Positions 17,401 to 21,151 of a stretch of DNA of 21,151 nt are shown piece by piece; within the stretch, counting starts at the first letter, position 1; each line of letters opens with the position of its first letter. The position numbers and the translations under genes were made by a program. This DNA is from Cudoniella acicularis (taxonomy: Eukaryota; Ascomycota; Leotiomycetes; Helotiales; Helotiaceae). The stretch is taken from contig JAAMPI010001012.1 in assembly GCA_013054445.1 (NCBI GenBank), positions 1 to 21,151 of the forward strand, read 5' to 3'. The notes below the pieces were generated by a model, which was not told where the DNA came from, did no database searches, and saw only the letters and a program-made list of their open reading frames with translations.

Positions 17401-18688
17401 TTCATCTGTGTCGACATCCATATCGTCTTCATCTCGATCGTGACCATCCTGTTTCGAGGTTCCAAGACTTTTCCCACCAGTAACTCGTCCATAATAACTG
17501 GTTCGGGCTTGTTCCAGATGACTAGTTCTCGATGTGCGATTGCCAAGGCTCTTCTTCGTAGTGAGTGGTTCTCGTGCTGGCAAGGAGGCAAAGTTCAGGC
17601 TGCTCTTGCGAACCACAATCGGTCTGATTGGGCTTGAGCCATCTGAAGGCGATTGTACATCATCCATTGGTTCATCTTCGACAATTGGTGCAACTTCTTC
17701 AATGGGTTGTGGAAGTCTGGGCGGTGACTGGAACTCGGTTCGCGGTCGCTCTGGTGACCTCTTTGGTGACTGCTCTGGTGATCGCTGAGGCGAGCATTTC
17801 TGGGGCGATGACACTGGTTGTGTTTTGCTTTGGAGTGGTGATTCTAGCAAGGGTTTTATAGATGTCTCCAATTCGGCGGCTTGATTTATGTTTCCGGTAT
17901 CAATCTCCATTTCATCTGGTAAATTTCCAGACAATTCCTCCTTGGCGGATTGGAATGAACCCTCAGACTCTCGATTTTGTACAGCTTCATCCTCAACTGA
18001 AATCGGTTCTTCTATGCCAATTTTAGGCGGTGAGAATTCTTGAGTTGGTTGTGTATATGCTGGTTCAGTAGCTTGTGTTGCGTGAACCAATTGGCTTCCA
18101 AAATATCCCGAATCGAAGTGGTTGGCAACAGGCTTCCGATGTATTGGACTTCGTGTAGGTGAAGCCTCTACTGGAGCCTGCTGCTCTGGCTCTTTCGGTT
18201 GCTCTGGAGAAGAAGGCTCATCTTCTGCGACTTGAAAAGTTGGCGCTGGCCGTTCAAAATGTGTCTGCTTGAATGGGCTAACTGCACCTCGTGGCGTCGC
18301 GGAGAAAACGTCTGATAATGGCTATGGAGTATTAGTATGGACCTTGCACGTTATTTTATTCGACTTACTAGACGCGACTCCAGAGGATTGATCTTCCGTG
18401 CCGTTCTTGGTGTCTTCCCCCGCAGCTTGCCAGGCGTCTTGAATATTTCGGCGACGTTGCTAGATTTACAGGATCAGCCATGTTCTCCCGGAAAGAGTTG
18501 TTTACTTACACGTTGTTCTCGCTGAAAATCTCCGCCATATGTTCATTCAACCACTCGATATCATTGCGCGCCGAAAATGCAAACTCTTCCGCTTCTGCTT
18601 CCGCAATCTGCAATGCGGAACTTCGTTCTTCTGTTATCCATGGCGTCGAGCCAACTTGCAGTCGCGAATTCGCCCTCATCGTGGCCAT
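14454..18688 (-). CDS. pic1: Inner centromere protein (INCENP/Pic1/Sli15), with a one-base frameshift
   Basis: Scaffold of the chromosomal passenger complex that binds and activates Aurora kinase at centromeres and the spindle midzone. Exons (complement): 18510-18688, 18369-18459, 15771-18321, 15120-15725, 14454-15071; introns of 50, 47, 45 and 48 bp with canonical ends. About 1347 aa if the frame is continuous. The N-terminus (PWITEERSSALQIAEAEAEE, EWLNEHMAEIFSE, FKTPGKLRGKTPRTARK) is the conserved complex-binding region. The middle is disordered with many S/T-P CDK-type sites (SPQRSPEQSPKRSPERP). Two long charged helical stretches follow (coding about 16270-16470 and 15480-15725). The C-terminal IN-box (FATLDWANSPALRDQL ... 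RDRTSSANWGGIDRL) binds Aurora. The frame breaks at a C8 run (16759-16766): seven C would give NTPPKSPSRSYRGSPLKAAK in frame. The 48-bp intron (15072-15119) is stop-free and in frame, so it is easy to miss. Convergent with the dehydrogenase. Confidence 0.92.
16759..16766 (+). other. G8 (coding-strand C8) run at the INCENP frame break
   Basis: Eight G on the plus strand. The upstream frame reads SNTPP then K-I-T-I-A and stops shortly after; the downstream frame resumes with KSPSRSYRG. One extra base in this run accounts for the switch without losing residues. Confidence 0.85.
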
Positions 18689-19180
18689 GATCCAGAATCA
18701 AAACAATGCGCGTCGAGTAATGGAGTCGGAAGTCGATTGGCATAAAATGTTTGGCCCAAGAGTTATGAGATCATTTCGTGCAAAGGAGGAGCTACTGTAA
18801 GCTGTCATAAACGCGCAAATTGTTGTTGTTGTCGATTCCGGAAGCTGTCGAGTGGGTGGGTGGTTTGAGGATCATTGTTTTGGTCGCAGCTCCTGCCTTC
18901 GCGTCCGAAGCTCCACAACACGTGATACAGGCGCTAATACTCGCCTGCGGTCATGGCGCGGGAACAAGGCCTTTACCGAGTCAACCCCTCTTGCGATCTC
19001 CCACCTCACCTCAAATAAAGCTCCGGAAAGGTGAGTTTGGGTTTCTAGGTTTATTTTTTGATGTTCTCGCTCTCGCTGCCGTAATATCCATCATTTCACC
19101 TTGTTTACTCTTTAATTCTTAATTAAGAGGATCATAATACCTACGGTCGAAGGTTTGAATCGTTTAAACCCCTGTTAAAG
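18689..19180. promoter_or_regulatory. Divergent promoter, INCENP / acyl-CoA dehydrogenase
   Basis: 492 bp between the two start codons. It contains a CCAAT in the sense of INCENP (plus-strand ATTGG near 18735), an ACGCG core (18811-18815; reading TTTGCGCG on the other strand, as in MBF/E2F-type cell-cycle sites), a GTT triplet run (about 18821-18831) and a CACGTG E-box (18919-18924). A cell-cycle site would suit INCENP; that link is inference. Confidence 0.45.
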
Positions 19181-20654
19181 ATGATGTGCATCCCTCGATT
19201 ACGATGGCAAGGAGTGAAACAGATCCCCAAATCTCATTATTTTAGACCATGTCAGGTTCAATACCGGAGCTTTTCTGTATCAAATCGTCGTCGCACAAAT
19301 ACATTGATGGAAACAACTGGCTTTTCTGATACTCAATTGCAAGTCAGAGAGGCCATTGCGAGGATATGCTCAAATTTCCCTGATGTAAGTGGTCGAGCAG
19401 AGAAAGGAACAAATTAACTGAACAGTTTAGGAATACTGGGCAAAGCATGACGAGTCTGGAGAATATCCACATGGACTACACTCGGCGCTTTCAAAGGATG
19501 GATGGATCGGGATTGCCTTGCCTGAGGAACTGGGAGGATCTGGACTGGGAATATCGGAAGCGACTATGATGCTTCAAACGATCTCAGAGTAAGTGAAGCT
19601 CTTTGAGACAATTTGTTCCTTGTGTATTTATTCTCGTAGGAGTGGCGCTGGTATGACTGGAGCACAATCTATTCACGCAAGTAAATGGCCCTTGAAATTT
19701 CTTGATGTTCTCGTTCTGAACTTGGCTATAGATGTTTATGCCACCCAGCCCGTAGCAAAGTTCGCCACCCCTGAGCAGCGACAAAGAATGTTGCCAAAAT
19801 TGATTGACGGCTCATGGCGAACTTGTTTTGGGGTTACAGAGCCAAACACCGGCCTCGAGACTCTGAAACTCAGGACCCAAGCTGTGCGTGATGGCGACGT
19901 TTACAAAATATCTGGTCAAAAGATTTGGATAAGTTCCGCCCAAGTAGCAACAAAGATGGTACTTCTTGCCAGAACAACACCACTAGAAGAGGTCAAGAAA
20001 CCTTCAGAAGGCCTTTCACTCTTTTTCATTGACTTCGACAAGCAACAACCAGGGTTGGAGCTGAAAAGAATTAAGAAGATGGGAGGAAGAGCAATTGATG
20101 CTAACGAAGTCTTCTTTGACAATTACATAATTCCTAATGATTCCCTGATAGGAAAGGAAGGCCAAGGTTTTAAGATTGTACTTCACGGTATGAATGCAGA
20201 AAGATGTCTCTTAGCAGGAGAATCTCTTGGACTTGGCTACGCTGCACTTTACAGGGCCTCAAACTATGCCAGAGAACGAGTTGTGTTTGGTCGGCCGATT
20301 GGCATGAACCAAGGGATTCAGCACCCACTGGCTGATGCCTATATGCATCTCGAAGCTGCAAAGCTAGCCACGTACCATGCGGCAAGATTGTATGACCAAT
20401 CCACGACGGATGAGAGCATTACACAGGCAGCAATTGGAGTGGCTTGTAATAGCGCAAAATATTTGGCTGCTGAAGCTGCCTTCACGGCCTGTGAGAGGAG
20501 TGTGTTGAGTTTAGGAGGGATGGGGTATGCACAAGAATATCATGTGGAAAGATATTTGCGGGAATGTTTCGTTCCTCGCATTGCCCCAGTCTCAAGAGAA
20601 ATGATTATGAATTACGTAGGGGAGAGAGTGCTTGGCTTACCAAGATCCTATTAG
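19181..20654 (+). CDS. Acyl-CoA dehydrogenase, probably mitochondrial
   Basis: FAD-dependent enzyme that introduces the alpha-beta double bond in an acyl-CoA. Exons 19181-19384, 19431-19588, 19640-19680 and 19732-20654 give 441 aa; introns of 46, 51 and 51 bp begin GTAAG(T) or GTAAAT and end TAG. The third intron is stop-free and a multiple of three; removing it restores SIHANVYATQPVAKF. The N-terminal ~40 aa are basic with RSFSVSNRRR, like a mitochondrial presequence. Family motifs: CFGVTEPNTG and ISGQKIWISSA (FAD/substrate), LIGKEGQGF, then MNAERCLLAGESLG, whose Glu lies where isovaleryl-type enzymes hold the catalytic base; RVVFGRPIG; LSLGGMGYAQEYHVERYLRE near the C-terminus. Substrate class (branched, short or aromatic acyl-CoA) cannot be told from sequence alone. 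Two adjacent ATGs open the frame; a later Met (residue 43) would remove the presequence. Confidence 0.9.
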
Positions 20655-20819
20655 GCCAGCAAATAGGTTGGGTCTTGAAAGCCCTGCCAAACATGTAGTT
20701 CTCATAGACTTGGAAATTTATGAATAACAATGTTGATATTTCAGTCAATGCGCGCTGAGAGATGCTCCTCTTGCCCAGGTCCAGCCTACCTCCAAACTCC
20801 AATACTCCAACAATATACC
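20655..20819. other. Short intergenic between convergent genes
   Basis: A 165-bp interval between the stop of the acyl-CoA dehydrogenase and the stop of the next gene; presumably 3' UTRs only. Confidence 0.5.
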
Positions 20820-21151
20820 TCACTTCTTCAATGCTGCAAATCGTTTTGCTAATTCGTCAATATCTGGGATCGTACCACCCACTGGGCCCTTGCTTTGTAT
20901 CCCCGGTTTTGGAGTTGTTTCCTGAACTTTTCTCGTCGGCTTCAAGTCCAGTGTTCCTTTGACCCTTGGGTGCAAGTTGTCCGTACTGGGACTGGGCGGA
21001 TTGACTCTGAGAGGACTACTTGGGCCAAAGTTCCTGGGAGGAGTGGCTTTACTTAAAGCTTCTCTCTCTTCTGCTTCTCTAGCAGCTCCACCTGCCTCGA
21101 GAGGCGCCTCCAAGACCTTTTGCGCCTGGCCACCACTTGGATTCTCATCGT
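20820..21151 (-). CDS. 3' end of a gene leaving the window, possibly Ist1-like
   Basis: Open to the right edge of the window, so the 5' part is missing; 109 codons plus stop are visible. The visible part is a disordered Pro/Ser/Glu-rich tail (EAGGAAREAEEREALSKA, PPRNFGPSSPLRVNPPSPS) ending IPDIDELAKRFAALKK. A terminal D-E-L-x-x-R-F-x-x-L-K-K helix resembles the MIT-interacting (MIM1) motif of ESCRT-III-type proteins, such as Ist1, that bind Vps4. The Ist1 core domain would have to lie beyond the edge. The frame is secure; the identity is a guess from the tail. Confidence 0.5.
   Translation of the reverse strand, partial: DENPSGGQAQKVLEAPLEAGGAAREAEEREALSKATPPRNFGPSSPLRVNPPSPSTDNLHPRVKGTLDLKPTRKVQETTPKPGIQSKGPVGGTIPDIDELAKRFAALKK

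Noticed and set aside
19140..19170. tRNA-like T-loop (GGTTTGAATC)
   Set aside because: No matching acceptor stem or anticodon arm around it.

Overview
The window looks like a filamentous ascomycete chromosome segment. Genes are interrupted by short introns (45-75 bp, one of 153 bp) with GTAAGT/GTATGT-type donors and CTRAC-like branch sites. Family content (a CYP51A-type sterol demethylase, a fungal INCENP/Pic1, a PD-(D/E)XK-like orphan family common in Leotiomycetes) suggests Leotiomycetes, probably Helotiales; that placement is inference.

Layout. (1) 1-399: no gene, plus one copy of a dispersed repeat (281-369) lying just past the stop of a CYP51A-like gene. (2) 400-1926 (-): intronless lanosterol 14-alpha demethylase, with a long upstream region carrying sterol-element-like motifs. 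(3) 2886-4794 (-): three-exon PD-(D/E)XK nuclease-like orphan gene with a very acidic tail. (4) 5780-8699 (-): an unusual string of ORFs on one strand: a 62-codon upstream ORF, a 499-codon ORF, a 283-codon ORF starting 2 nt after the previous stop, and a further coding-looking stretch in frame behind a TAG. (5) 8841-10220: repeat-rich, AT-rich island. A copy of the dispersed repeat is split by a ~1-kb insertion that itself contains a 493-bp hAT-type MITE with an exact 8-bp target duplication; two more copies of the dispersed repeat follow. (6) 10221-12405: mostly gene-poor, with a possible 50-aa gene (11400-11552, -) and a possible gene remnant. (7) 12406-12755 (+): two-exon 98-aa orphan. (8) 13183-14163 (+): two-exon short-chain dehydrogenase. 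(9) 14454-18688 (-): five-exon INCENP (chromosomal passenger complex) with an apparent one-base frameshift in a C8 run. (10) 19181-20654 (+): four-exon, probably mitochondrial acyl-CoA dehydrogenase, divergent from INCENP. (11) 20820-21151 (-): 3' end of a gene running off the window, possibly an Ist1-like ESCRT regulator.

The genes do not form a pathway or biosynthetic cluster. Housekeeping genes (INCENP, acyl-CoA dehydrogenase, possible Ist1) occupy the right side. Lineage-specific or accessory genes (CYP51A paralogue, PD-(D/E)XK orphan, coiled-coil ORF string, small orphans) and transposon debris occupy the left and middle. All splice models here were made by eye from splice signals and reading-frame continuity, without transcript evidence.
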